A stretch of DNA of 37,529 nt from an uncultured Collinsella sp. (lineage in GTDB: Bacteria > Actinomycetota > Coriobacteriia > Coriobacteriales > Coriobacteriaceae): assembly GCA_900549085.1 (NCBI GenBank), contig URMO01000016.1, positions 1-37,529 of the forward strand, in the 5' to 3' direction. Within the stretch, counting starts at the first letter, position 1, and each line of letters starts with the position of its first letter. Below are positions 17,086 to 26,116 of the stretch, piece after piece. The position numbers and the translations under genes were made by a program. A model generated the notes under the pieces. The model saw only the letters and a program-made list of their open reading frames with translations, was not told where the DNA came from and made no database searches.

Positions 17086-17739
17086 CTACCCCCTCAGCTC
17101 GGACAGGTCGCGCGCATCGAGCGAGTGGGAGTCGTCCCAAATGCGACGCACGACGATGGACATGATGATGACGGCAAAGATGGCGTCGGTGGCGATACCG
17201 ATCTCGATGATCTCGGGAGCGGTGGGGGCCAAAAGCGCGAGCGTCACATGGCTGCCGTTTTCCATAAGGCAGTATCCAAAGATCTGCTTCATGATGTTGC
17301 GCTGCGAGATGATGCAGGTGAGGCCCACAAAGAAGTGAGCGAAGCTAATAGCGAGCGCAGGCGTTGCGACCTCGGCCGTGGGCAGGCTGATCTGCGTCAC
17401 GACGGCAAAGCAGATCGCGACCTCCACGGCGATGATGCAAATGGCCCACGCGGGCTTAAGGCCGGCCTTGAGCGATGCGTCGCTCGGCTCGCCCATCTTC
17501 TTGTATGCGCGGTTGAGGATATAAGGGACCAGGACAACCTTGGTGATAAAGGCAGATCCGGCCCACATAAGCAGCTCCTGCGCACCGGTGGTGACGCCGA
17601 GCGTAGCGAGAAGCCCCACGAGCACCAGCGACTGCACCGCATACCAGTGGATGGAATGTTTGATGTTCTTGGAGACGACCACCATGGTGGACGTAACGAT
17701 CAGAAGGCCGCCAAGGATGTTGACGATCGAATAACCCAT
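17086..17739 (-). CDS. hyfE: Hydrogenase membrane subunit HyfE, NuoK-like
   Basis: A 217-residue protein with about seven predicted membrane spans, matching HyfE in length (216 in E. coli). The C-terminal part resembles NuoK/MnhC. HyfE is a hallmark of the Hyf-type complex and is absent from Hyc-type hydrogenlyase, so it is useful for typing the operon. It lies between hyfD and hyfF with gaps of 13 and 3 bases. Confidence 0.87.
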   Translation of the reverse strand: MGYSIVNILGGLLIVTSTMVVVSKNIKHSIHWYAVQSLVLVGLLATLGVTTGAQELLMWAGSAFITKVVLVPYILNRAYKKMGEPSDASLKAGLKPAWAICIIAVEVAICFAVVTQISLPTAEVATPALAISFAHFFVGLTCIISQRNIMKQIFGYCLMENGSHVTLALLAPTAPEIIEIGIATDAIFAVIIMSIVVRRIWDDSHSLDARDLSELRG

Positions 17740-17752
17740 GTCGTTCTACCTC

Positions 17753-19210
17753 CTAACCGATCCAGCTGGCCGAAAGCGGGCCGCTGACGATAACCATGAT
17801 GATGAGCACGATGAACACAAACGCCATCGCGCGGGGAAGCGGTGCTCCCGCAGCAACCTCGTCGCTCGGCTCGCCGGGCAAGCAATAACCCATCCACTTG
17901 AGGAACCAGGCGAAGGTAGCGACGGTTTCGGCAACCATGATGCACACGAGCACCAGGATCGCGACGTTGCCGGCACCCACAGAAAAGCCGCCGGCGATGA
18001 TCTGGAACTTCGAGAAGAACGTGTTCATGGGCGGCACGCCGGCAATGGCGAGCGCCGCGACACCAAAGCCCACGCCCGAGATCGGGTACTTCTTTACGAT
18101 GCCGCGAAGCTTGGGCAGCATACGCGTGCCGAGGGTAAAGGAGAACGAACCGGCGATCAGGAAGAACAGCGTCTTGGCGAAAGCGTGGTTAAAGATGTGG
18201 CACACGGCACCGTCAAAGGCCAGCTGGCTGCCAAAGACCGAAAGGCCCAGACCAAAGAACACATAGGAGAGCTGGGCGATCGTGGAGAAGGCCAGCAGGC
18301 GCTTCATGTCCTTTTGCGGCAGGTACATAAGGAAGCCAAAGAGCATGGTGACCATGGCGTCGATAATGGCGACCCAACCCACGATCTCGGGGATCTCGCC
18401 GGCAGAGACGAGTGCGCGCGCGAACACGCACACGCCGACCTTGACCATCGAGGCACCATGCAGGTAGGCCGAAACAGGCGTCGGCGCCTCCATGGCCGAA
18501 GGCAGCCACATGTACATGGGGACCTGTGCGGACTTGGCCCAGGCCGCAAACAGCACGAGCAAAAGGACGATAGCCTTGAGCTTGGCGTCGAGGCCGGCAA
18601 TCGCGGTAATGGCGAAGGTGCCAGTGTGGGCAAACACGATGGCGGCGCCCAGATACAGGCCGAGCGCGCCGATATGCGTAATGATCAGGGCCTTCATGCC
18701 GGCCTTCTTGGCCGTAGGCGTCATGTAGTAGCTAATGAGGCCCCAAGAGCACGCACCCGTGATCTCAAAGAACACGAGCTGGCCCAAAAGGGTCGAGCTG
18801 TACACGAGGCCGGCCATGGCGCCGATGAAGGTCGCGAGGTACGCGTAGAAGCGACGACGCGGCGCGTCGGGATGCTCACGGTTATTCTCGCTCATATAGG
18901 GAATCGAATAGATCACGACAAGCAGGCCGATACCCACAAAGGCGGGCGCGAGCAGCGTGCTCATGCGATCGAAGGTGAATCCCATGACGAGGGTCTGCCC
19001 AAACGAGATCAGGGGGACCTGCGTGTCGGGCATGCCGGCGCCAGCGAAATTCGCGGCGAGGGCGATGGTGCAGACCGTCGAAACGGCGGCACCCAAAACG
19101 CTGAACCACTTGGCGTACGGACGGGGGAACAGGGCGACGAGCACCGAGGCCACCATCGGGGCCGCAATAGCGACCAAGCCGAGAAGGGACAGGCTGACTG
19201 CAAATGACAT
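17753..19210 (-). CDS. hyfD: Hydrogenase membrane subunit, antiporter-like (HyfD)
   Basis: A 485-residue membrane protein of the NuoL/M/N family with about 14 spans. AQVPMYMWLPSAMEAPTPVSA followed by YLHGASMVKVGV near residue 250 is the conserved ion-channel core. It is placed between hyfC and hyfE, exactly where HyfD lies in the E. coli hyf operon (479 residues there). It should form part of the proton-translocating arm anchored to HyfC. Confidence 0.9.
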   Translation of the reverse strand: MSFAVSLSLLGLVAIAAPMVASVLVALFPRPYAKWFSVLGAAVSTVCTIALAANFAGAGMPDTQVPLISFGQTLVMGFTFDRMSTLLAPAFVGIGLLVVIYSIPYMSENNREHPDAPRRRFYAYLATFIGAMAGLVYSSTLLGQLVFFEITGACSWGLISYYMTPTAKKAGMKALIITHIGALGLYLGAAIVFAHTGTFAITAIAGLDAKLKAIVLLLVLFAAWAKSAQVPMYMWLPSAMEAPTPVSAYLHGASMVKVGVCVFARALVSAGEIPEIVGWVAIIDAMVTMLFGFLMYLPQKDMKRLLAFSTIAQLSYVFFGLGLSVFGSQLAFDGAVCHIFNHAFAKTLFFLIAGSFSFTLGTRMLPKLRGIVKKYPISGVGFGVAALAIAGVPPMNTFFSKFQIIAGGFSVGAGNVAILVLVCIMVAETVATFAWFLKWMGYCLPGEPSDEVAAGAPLPRAMAFVFIVLIIMVIVSGPLSASWIG

Positions 19211-19225
19211 TGTTTCTCCCTTCTC

Positions 19226-20152
19226 CTACACGCCGACGACCACGAAGACAAACGCCAGGACGGCGATGCCCACGACGGCCCAGGTCTGATTGCCAAGCAC
19301 CTTAAAACGCGAGCGCGAGCAGGAGTTCTCGATCACGCCGCATACGACAAAGTCAATCAGGCACTTCACCAGGAAGATGACCGCGCCCAGAACGGCCGCG
19401 ATACCCACGGCCGCGGGCTCGCCCCAGGGGACGAAGATCGCGCAGAACCAGGCGACGACCAGGACCTGTTTCATGGACATGGCGAGCTTGGCCATCGCAA
19501 GCGACGGGCCGGAAAGCTCGGCGAGCGGACCTTCCTGAAGCTCCTGCTCGGCCTCGGCCTGATCAAACGGCAGCTTGCCGAGTTCCATGTAGCAGGCGAT
19601 CGCAAAGGCGATGCCGGCGAGGATCACGGCGACCGGCGCGTCGATGGCACCCGTCATGATGTGCTGGCCCATGGTGGCGATGTCGGTGGAGCCGCACACC
19701 AGGGCGGCGGCAAACAGCGCCAGCAGCATGGACGGCTCGATGAGCACGCTCATGAGCAGCTCGCGGACGCCGCCGATACCGGCGTAGGCGTTAGACGAAT
19801 CCACACCGCAGAGGGCGAAGAAGAAGCGGGCGAGCGCCAGGCTGTACATGATGGTGATGGCGTCACCAAAGACCGGGATGGGGCTTTGCGCCGTAAAGAG
19901 TGGCAGGCCCATCGCAAGCATAAAGGCGACGGCGAAGAACAGCGGCGGCATAATGCGCAGCGCAAAGCTCGCGTCCTCGCTCTGGGACTCGGGGCGCGCA
20001 AAGAGCTTGGCCAGGTCGCGATAGTCCTGCATGATGCTGGGGCCGCGACGGTTATGCATCTTGGCGCGGATCACGCGGCCGAGACCGGAGAAGAACGGCG
20101 CGACGGCCATAACGACCACGCCCTGCAGAACGGCAAGTACGATGTTGTTCAT
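19226..20152 (-). CDS. hyfC: Hydrogenase membrane anchor subunit, NuoH-like (HyfC/HycD)
   Basis: A 308-residue membrane protein of the NuoH/HycD family with about eight spans. It anchors the hydrogenase peripheral arm to the membrane and couples it to the antiporter-like subunits. Characteristic are GLGRVIRAKMHNRRGPSIMQDYRDLAKLF near residue 25 (cut here only for reference to its family loop) and the acidic loop LPFDQAEAEQELQEGPLAE near residue 195. The E. coli counterparts are 307-322 residues. It follows hyfB by 12 bases. Confidence 0.92.
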   Translation of the reverse strand: MNNIVLAVLQGVVVMAVAPFFSGLGRVIRAKMHNRRGPSIMQDYRDLAKLFARPESQSEDASFALRIMPPLFFAVAFMLAMGLPLFTAQSPIPVFGDAITIMYSLALARFFFALCGVDSSNAYAGIGGVRELLMSVLIEPSMLLALFAAALVCGSTDIATMGQHIMTGAIDAPVAVILAGIAFAIACYMELGKLPFDQAEAEQELQEGPLAELSGPSLAMAKLAMSMKQVLVVAWFCAIFVPWGEPAAVGIAAVLGAVIFLVKCLIDFVVCGVIENSCSRSRFKVLGNQTWAVVGIAVLAFVFVVVGV

Positions 20153-20164
20153 GCTCTCCCCTCC

Positions 20165-22183
20165 TTAACCCATTTGCACGGCGAGCACGAGGAACACCAC
20201 GAGTGCCGCGACGATGTAGCAGATATAGATGCTGTAGTTGCCGCCCTCGAGCTTAGTCGCGAGGTCGGCGAGCTTCTCGACACCCTTATGCGGGGCATCG
20301 ACGAGAACCTTGTCGGGTACGGGCTCCACAGCCTCGGCCACACCGGTGAGCTTCTGGAAGAAGTGCGCGATGGACCAGCAGACGGCCGTGCAGCGGTCAC
20401 GCAGCGTGTAGAGCGGCTGCATAAACCAGGACACCTCGGAGGCAAAGGTCGTGGCCACGACGGGCATATGCTCGTTGGGAGCATAGCCACATGCCCACGG
20501 CTGGGATTTCTGCACCTTGCCGACGGTCTTGAGCTTGCGATAACCGCAGGCAAGGCCGACGAGCACCACAAGCGCAATAGCGATCGCGGGCGTGGAGGTG
20601 GCGGCGCCGGAGTACTGGTTCATGAGCTCCATGCCCTCGGCGGCAAACACGCCACCGTACGGATGCAGCACGGACGCGGCGACATCGACCAGCACGGGCG
20701 CGATCACGGGAGCGCCAATGCCCAGCACGACGCAGATGGCCGCGAGCAGGCCCTGCGCAAACACCATGGGGGCGGGAACCTCCTTGGCATTGGCCGCGGA
20801 CTCGGAGCGGGGCGCGGAGGCAAAGGAGACGCCATAGGCCTTGACGAAGCACGTGACAGCCAGCGCGCCGGTAATGGCAAGCGCGACGGCAGCGAACACG
20901 GCCACGATCATGACAGCCTTGTCGCCCTGCATGGCGGCGTTAAAGAGCGACTGGTAGGTAAACCACTCGGACACAAAGCCGTTGAAGGGCGGGATGGCCG
21001 AAATGGCAAGCGCACCAACGAGGAAGCAGATGGCCGTTGCCGGCATACGACGGAACAGGCCGCCCATCTTCTCCATATTGCGCGTACCCGTGGAGTACAG
21101 CAGCGCACCGGCGCCCAAGAACAGCTCGCCCTTAAACATCGCGTGGTTAAACGTGTGGTAGAGGGCGGCCATCAAAGCCAGGACGGCAATGCCGACCGAG
21201 TTGAGCGCCATGGCGGCCATGGAGGCGCCGACGCCGAGCAGAATGATGCCGATGTTCTCGACGGAGTGATAGGCCAGCAGGCGCTTGATGTCATGCTCCT
21301 GCAGGGCGAAGGCCACGCCGAGGACCGACGAGATCGCACCGAAGACCATGACCATAAGGCCCCACCAGACCTGAACGCCCGAGGCGGAGAGCAGGTCGAG
21401 GCCCACCTTGAGGATGCCAAAGATACCGATCTTGATCATGCCGCCGGACATGAGGGCCGACACGTTGGACGGTGCCTCGGGATGTGCCTTGGGCAGCCAG
21501 CCGTGCAGCGGAATGATACCGGCCTTGGCGCCAAAGCCAAAGAAGGCGAGCACGAAGCACACGGATGCGACCGCGGGGCTAAACTGCGTGGCGCGGAAAT
21601 CCGCAAAGGCAAATGAGCCGCCGGCGAAGTTGGTCATGGTGAGGAAGCTCGCCATGATGAGCACAAAGCCCACGTGCGCGATCACAAAGTAGAGCCAACC
21701 GCCATGGATGGAGTTCTCGTTCTCCTCGATCACGACCAGGAAGTACGAGGTCAGCGACATGAGCTCAAAGGCGACCAGGAACCAAAACACGTTGTCGGCG
21801 GTGATGACGAGCATCATGGACGCCACAAAGGTGTTAAAGAAGAAGCCGGCGCGGCCCTTTTTGCCCGGGTACTCATCAAAGTAGTTGAGACCGTAGATCG
21901 AACCGGCAAACGCGAGCACCGAGATGAGCGCCACGAACAGGCCGGACAGCTGATTGAGCAGCAGCTGGAAATGGGCAAACGGGAAAAACACGATGGTGTC
22001 GACCGACGTGACATCGCCCAGCACGGCCTGGATACCGGCCACAAACGAAAGCACCGCGGCGACGGCGCCGATAAGGCAGCCGGCGGTCTTGGCGGCGTTA
22101 TCGGCCTTGATCAGCAGAACCGAGGCGAGCGCACCGATGCACGAGACGGCAAGCGATGCGATAAACAGCGTCATGCTATCCAT
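20165..22183 (-). CDS. hyfB: Hydrogenase membrane subunit, antiporter-like (HyfB/HycC)
   Basis: A 672-residue membrane protein, matching HyfB (672 in E. coli). It is the longest of the three NuoL-like subunits, with about 16 spans. AKAGIIPLHGWLPKAHPEAPS followed by NVSALMSGGMIKIGI near residue 230 is the conserved core; HTFNHAMFKGELFLGAG near residue 340 carries the NuoL-like lysine. The last ~100 residues form a long amphipathic or soluble extension with a final span. The ATG overlaps the end of hyfA by eight bases. Confidence 0.92.
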   Translation of the reverse strand: MDSMTLFIASLAVSCIGALASVLLIKADNAAKTAGCLIGAVAAVLSFVAGIQAVLGDVTSVDTIVFFPFAHFQLLLNQLSGLFVALISVLAFAGSIYGLNYFDEYPGKKGRAGFFFNTFVASMMLVITADNVFWFLVAFELMSLTSYFLVVIEENENSIHGGWLYFVIAHVGFVLIMASFLTMTNFAGGSFAFADFRATQFSPAVASVCFVLAFFGFGAKAGIIPLHGWLPKAHPEAPSNVSALMSGGMIKIGIFGILKVGLDLLSASGVQVWWGLMVMVFGAISSVLGVAFALQEHDIKRLLAYHSVENIGIILLGVGASMAAMALNSVGIAVLALMAALYHTFNHAMFKGELFLGAGALLYSTGTRNMEKMGGLFRRMPATAICFLVGALAISAIPPFNGFVSEWFTYQSLFNAAMQGDKAVMIVAVFAAVALAITGALAVTCFVKAYGVSFASAPRSESAANAKEVPAPMVFAQGLLAAICVVLGIGAPVIAPVLVDVAASVLHPYGGVFAAEGMELMNQYSGAATSTPAIAIALVVLVGLACGYRKLKTVGKVQKSQPWACGYAPNEHMPVVATTFASEVSWFMQPLYTLRDRCTAVCWSIAHFFQKLTGVAEAVEPVPDKVLVDAPHKGVEKLADLATKLEGGNYSIYICYIVAALVVFLVLAVQMG

Positions 22184-22793
22184 TGTTTACGCTCCCTTCT
22201 GCTTTCTCGGAAAGGCCCTGGGCCACAGCGGTAACGTCGACGACCGGACCGTTTTCGATCGAGCGCAGGCGCTTGGCCTCGTCGAGCTCGCGATCGGCCG
22301 CGCCGCCCATGACGGTCAGTGCCTTGGTGGGGCACGCCGCCACACAATGCGGGCCGTCCGGATCGAAGGCGCACAGGTCGCACTTGACGGCGCAGGTGTA
22401 CTGGCCGGGAGCCCACGTAAGCAGGCTGCTCAGGGACTTAGGATACGAAGGCGTCGGGTCGCACATGCCTGCGACGCCGGCGATAGACGTGCCATCGGGA
22501 TGGATGGCTCCGAAGGGGCACGCGATGGCGCACAGTCTGCACCCGATGCACTCCTGCTCCTTGACGTGGATGCGGTCGCCATCGTGCTCGATGGCATTCA
22601 CCGGGCAGACCTCGGCGCAGGGGGCACCCTCGCAATGGTGGCAGGCAAGGGCGGCCGAAATACCGCCGGTCTTCACGAGCGCCAGGCGCGGCGTATCCTG
22701 AAGACCCTGCATCCGGTGGGCGTCGGCACAGGCGGACTGGCATGTTCCGCAGCCGATGCACCTCTCCGGGTTGATGTCGATGAAGCGGTTCAT
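22176..22793 (-). CDS. hyfA: Four-cluster ferredoxin, electron-transfer subunit (HyfA/HycB)
   Basis: A 205-residue iron-sulfur protein with four [4Fe-4S] motifs: CIGCGTCQSACADAH, CHHCEGAPCAEVCP, CIGCRLCAIACP and CDLCAFDPDGPHCVAACP. In E. coli this subunit links FdhF to the hydrogenase. It follows fdhF by 78 bases that hold a strong hairpin. The frame is open to a GTG at 22799, but that would sit directly against the ribosome-binding site, so the ATG at 22793 is preferred. The C-terminal ~40 residues are acidic and lack motifs. Confidence 0.91.
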   Translation of the reverse strand: MNRFIDINPERCIGCGTCQSACADAHRMQGLQDTPRLALVKTGGISAALACHHCEGAPCAEVCPVNAIEHDGDRIHVKEQECIGCRLCAIACPFGAIHPDGTSIAGVAGMCDPTPSYPKSLSSLLTWAPGQYTCAVKCDLCAFDPDGPHCVAACPTKALTVMGGAADRELDEAKRLRSIENGPVVDVTAVAQGLSEKAEGSVNNG

Positions 22794-22815
22794 CCCCACT
22801 TCCTTTCAAAATAAC

Positions 22816-22850
22816 GGGCCGGGCTCCCGAACGTACGGGACGCCCGGCCC
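22816..22850 (-). terminator. Strong intercistronic hairpin between fdhF and hyfA
   Basis: A 9-bp GGGCCGGGC/GCCCGGCCC stem continues, past one bulged base, into a 5-bp TCCCG/CGGGA stem with a six-base loop. On minus it is followed by GTTATTTTG, a weak U-rich tract. It may partly stop transcription or protect the fdhF message, adjusting fdhF against hyf expression. Confidence 0.5.
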
Positions 22851-22871
22851 AAAAAGCCAACGAGAACGGGA

Positions 22872-25094
22872 CTACACGATTTGATTCACGTGCGTCTCGT
22901 CGTCGAACTTGGCGGCGCCGGGCTCAATGTCCTGGGGAGCGGCGGCGTCCACCAGAGCCTGCTTGAGCTCGGTGTACTGACGCTCGACCTCGCCCTCGGC
23001 CCAGACCTGGTCGGCAATAGCGTCGACCTGGCAGGCGGAGAACTTGTCCTCGGGCGTATGCGAGACCGGGTCGACCTTGTGAATGGTCAGCTCGTTGCAC
23101 TTGCCGATCCACCACTGGTAGGTCATATAGACCGTGCCCTTATTGATGCGATCGCTAATGTCGGCGCGGCTGTATACCTGGCCGCGGCGGCTGTGAATCG
23201 AGACGATGTCGCCGTTCTTGATGCCGCGCGCCTGGGCATCCGCGGGATTCATGCGGACAAAGCCGGGCTCGTCGGCGAGCAGCGCCAGCGTCTTGCAGTT
23301 GCCGGTCATCGAACGGCAGCTGTAGTGGCCGACCTCGCGGACGGTGCACAGGATGAGCGGGTACTCATCGTCGGGAAGCTCGGAGGGCGCCTCCCAGTCG
23401 TGCGCCATCAGGTTGGCGCGGCCGTCCTTGGTGGTGAACTTGCCACCAGCGAACATGTCGGCCGTGCCGTGGTCGTTCACATCGGTGCTCTTGACCGGCC
23501 ACTGGGCGTAACCGCCCTCGGGAGCCATCTTCTCGTAGGTTGCGCCCACAAAGTTGGGGCACAGGCTAATGCACTCGTTCCAGATCTGCTCGGTGTTGTC
23601 GTAGTGCATGGGGTAACCCATGCGCGTGGACAGGTCCGCGAAGATCTCCCAGTCGTGACGGCACTCGCCCTTGGGCGGAACAGCCGCGTCAAAGTGCTGG
23701 AAGCTACGGTCGGATGCGGTAAAGACACCCTCGTGCTCGCCCCAAGAGGTGGCGGGCAGAATGACGTCGGCGAGCATGGTCGTCTGCGTCATAAAGATGT
23801 CCTGGCAAATGAACAGATCCAGCTCGGAGAGCGTCTTGCGCATACCGGCCGAATCGGGCTCGGTCTGCACCGGGTCCTCGCCGTAGTTGTAGAAGCAGTG
23901 CACCTTGCCCTCGTCGACCAGGTGGCCCAGGTCGGTGAGCTTGTAGCCCTCCTCGAGCGGGAGCTTTTCCTCGGGCACGCCCCAAGCCTTGGCAAACTTG
24001 GCACGCACTGCCGGGTCGGTGACCTTCTGGTAGCCAGGGTACAGGTTGGGCAGCATGCCCATATCGCAGGAGCCCTGGACGTTATTCTGGCCACGCACGG
24101 GCGCGAGGCCGGAATTGGGTTTGCCGATCTGGCCGGCAACGCAGGCGATGGAGGCGATGGTGTGCACCGTCTTCAGGTTCTGCTTCTGCTGGCATACGCC
24201 CATACCCCAGCCAATGATGGCAGAGGGCTTCGCCGTGGCGTACATCTCGGCAGCTTGGTGGATCAACGCGGGCTCGACACCCGTGATGTCCTGTACGGAT
24301 TCGGGAGTGTAGTTCTTGATGGTCTCCCACCACTCGTCAAAGCCGTTCGTGTGCTCGGCGACGAATTCCTTGTCGTAGAGGCCATCGTTGACCAAGCAGT
24401 TGGCAAAGGCGTTGAGGAACGCAACATTGCAACCGTTCTTGATCGGAAGGTAGAGATCGGCGATACGCGCGGTTTCGATATGGCGCGGGTCGGCGACGAT
24501 GATCTTGCAACCCTTTTCTTTGGCTCGCACGATACGCCTTGCGACGATGGGGTGCGAATCGGCAGGGTTATAGCCGAAGAGGAAAATGCAGCCCGCATCC
24601 TCCATACCGGGGATGGAGCATGACATGCAACCTGAACCAACCGTGTCCATCAGACCGAGGACAGTAGGGCCGTGTCAAGTACGGGCGCAGTTGTCCACGC
24701 TGTGGGTGCCGATGCACGCACGCGTAAACTTCTGCATGACGTAGTTCGCCTCATTGCCGCCGCCTCGCGAAGAGCCGGTGGTCATGACAGCGTTAGGACC
24801 ATATTCGTCAATTATGGCCTGCATCTTAGATGCGGTGAAATCTAGTGCCTCGTCCCAGCTTACGCGCTCAAGATCCGCGCCCTTAGTGCGGCGGATCATC
24901 GGGTGCAGTACGCGAGGAGTCAAGATCTTGGTGTCGTTGATGAAGTCGTAGCCGCTCATGCCCTTAAGGCACAGCTCGCCCTGATTGGTGATGCCGTTGA
25001 GCGGTTCGGTACCCACGACCTGGCCGTTTTGGACCAAGAGGTTAAACTGGCAACCGGCGCCGCAATACGGGCAGATCACTTTATGCTTCTCCAT
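22872..25094 (-). CDS. fdhF: Formate dehydrogenase H, selenocysteine-containing (Sec140)
   Basis: A 740-residue selenoprotein oxidising formate to CO2 as the catalytic unit of formate hydrogenlyase. A simple translation breaks at a TGA at 24675-24677, but reading it as selenocysteine gives one continuous protein (NCART-U-HGPTVLGL). The residues line up with E. coli FdhH number for number: cluster cysteines 8, 11, 15 and 42, Lys44, Sec140 and His141. Molybdopterin-domain motifs follow (IIVADPRHIETA, GQNNVQGSCDMG, VFTASDRSFQHF). A SECIS hairpin lies straight after the TGA. The ATG at 25094 has GGAGGGTG upstream; the frame is open further but the family starts here. No signal peptide, so it is cytoplasmic. 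hydN precedes and hyfA follows it. Confidence 0.97.
24641..24677 (-). promoter_or_regulatory. SECIS element of fdhF with its UGA codon
   Basis: The TGA occupies 24675-24677. After a 10-base spacer, the segment 24641-24664 folds into a CTGTCC/GGACACGG-type stem around the loop TCGGTCTGAT. The loop keeps GGTCTG, as in the E. coli fdhF SECIS loop, although stem bases differ. SelB bound here would recode the UGA. Confidence 0.85.
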
Positions 25095-25170
25095 GACACC
25101 CTCCTTCCTTTCTCTGCTACCGATTAATCGGTACGTATTTGACAATCGTTGGGCTTGTATGGCCGCCCGC

Positions 25171-25689
25171 CTACGCCTCGTTTTCGATGGTGGCGCGGGC
25201 ACGCTCGGCAGTCAGCTCCGCCAGGCGCTCCTCGTCTACCAGGGTGAGGCCCTTGGTCGGACAAGCCTCGGCACACGCCGGACCGCCGGGACGGTCCACG
25301 CACAGGTCGCACTTGAGCACGAAGCTCTTGGTCTGCGAACCCACGCGCACGTCGCCCATCAAGACGGGGACCTGCGTGGTCGCCACGCTCACGGCGCCAA
25401 AGGGGCAGGCCATGACGCAGCTCTTGCAGCCGATGCAGTTGTCCTCGTTGACGCCGATGCGATGGTTCTTTGGATCAAAGAACAAGGCGCCCGTAGGACA
25501 GGCCTTGGCGCACGGAGCGTCCTCGCAGTGGTGACATGCCACCGGCGCGGAGATCTCGTAGGTGCGCGTTACGCGCAAGCGAGGTGCGGCGATGTTGCCG
25601 GGAATATCGTGTGCCTCGATGCACGCCGCCATACAGGTTTGGCACCCAATGCAGCGTGAAGAATCAGCCACGACTCGTTTATTGCCCAT
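25171..25689 (-). CDS. hydN: Four-cluster ferredoxin, electron carrier for formate dehydrogenase H
   Basis: A 172-residue iron-sulfur protein with four [4Fe-4S] motifs (CIGCQTCMAACIEAH, CHHCEDAPCAKACP, CIGCKSCVMACP and CDLCVDRPGGPACAEACP). It has the length and order of HydN, the electron carrier encoded next to fdhF in enterobacteria. It is a paralogue of hyfA in this window. The ATG at 25689 has AGGAGGGAG upstream and places the first cluster at the normal distance, so the longer open frame to 25797 is not used. It is the first gene of the hydrogenlyase operon; the region ahead holds repeated TTGCAGGG motifs. Confidence 0.9.
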   Translation of the reverse strand: MGNKRVVADSSRCIGCQTCMAACIEAHDIPGNIAAPRLRVTRTYEISAPVACHHCEDAPCAKACPTGALFFDPKNHRIGVNEDNCIGCKSCVMACPFGAVSVATTQVPVLMGDVRVGSQTKSFVLKCDLCVDRPGGPACAEACPTKGLTLVDEERLAELTAERARATIENEA

Positions 25690-25841
25690 GTTGTTCACTC
25701 CCTCCTGAATCCCATGCCGGAGAGACCCTGCCGACGTTGCCCCGGACCGCCCGTGGTCCGGCATCGGCGTATCGAGTGCATGCGGCGAAACAGGCACTTC
25801 GATAGAATTCCTCCAACGATATACAGGTTAAATATACGCAG

Positions 25842-25894
25842 TTGCAGGGGGCAAACTTGAGCATAGACCCTGCAATACGGGTGTATTGCAGGGG
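25842..25894 (-). promoter_or_regulatory. Repeated TTGCAGGG motifs and perfect 11-bp inverted repeat upstream of hydN
   Basis: TTGCAGGGG occurs at 25842-25850 and 25886-25894, 44 bases apart, and in inverted form at 25868-25875. The latter two form a perfect 11-bp hairpin (CCCTGCAATAC, GGGT, GTATTGCAGGG; 25868-25893). No transcription-factor gene is adjacent. The spacing of about four DNA turns and the position ahead of the operon suggest operators. The rest of the 25690-26016 gap shows only AT-rich stretches and no clear promoter match. Confidence 0.5.
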
Positions 25895-26016
25895 TTTTGG
25901 CAGGTTGGAATTATTCTCTAGAGGCTATAAAGGTGAGTGTATTACATGCGTACGCCTCAGAGATTTTTACGCGCTCTCATTTTAGATGTACTACGCTTGT
26001 ATTCAAGTTAATGGTT

Positions 26017-26061
26017 ATTTACTTGAGCGAAATAAAGTAATCGTTATAAGATGCTCAAGTA
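26017..26061 (+). promoter_or_regulatory. Promoter and operator of the toxin-antitoxin pair
   Basis: A perfect 9-bp inverted repeat, TACTTGAGC (26020-26028) and GCTCAAGTA (26053-26061), brackets a promoter: TTGAGC at 26023-26028, a 16-base spacer, TATAAG at 26045-26050. Such an arrangement suits autoregulation by the ribbon-helix-helix antitoxin. The implied transcript start near 26057 excludes the upstream ATG at 26051 as the antitoxin start. Confidence 0.6.
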
Positions 26062-26116
26062 TCGGCACATGCCGCATTTGACCGACTATATTGCACGCTC
26101 ATTAAGGGGGCCAGTG

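Noticed and set aside
13549..17787. A plus-strand open frame of 1412 codons
   Set aside because: It lies entirely opposite hyfE, hyfF, hyfG and hyfH, which have clear family motifs. Its composition (His, Gly, Asp, Arg rich, no domain) is that of antisense frames in GC-rich DNA.
22872..25202. fdhF as a broken pseudogene of two pieces
   Set aside because: The single interruption is a TGA at the exact selenocysteine position, followed by a SECIS-like hairpin, and the genome region encodes SelA, SelB and tRNA-Sec.
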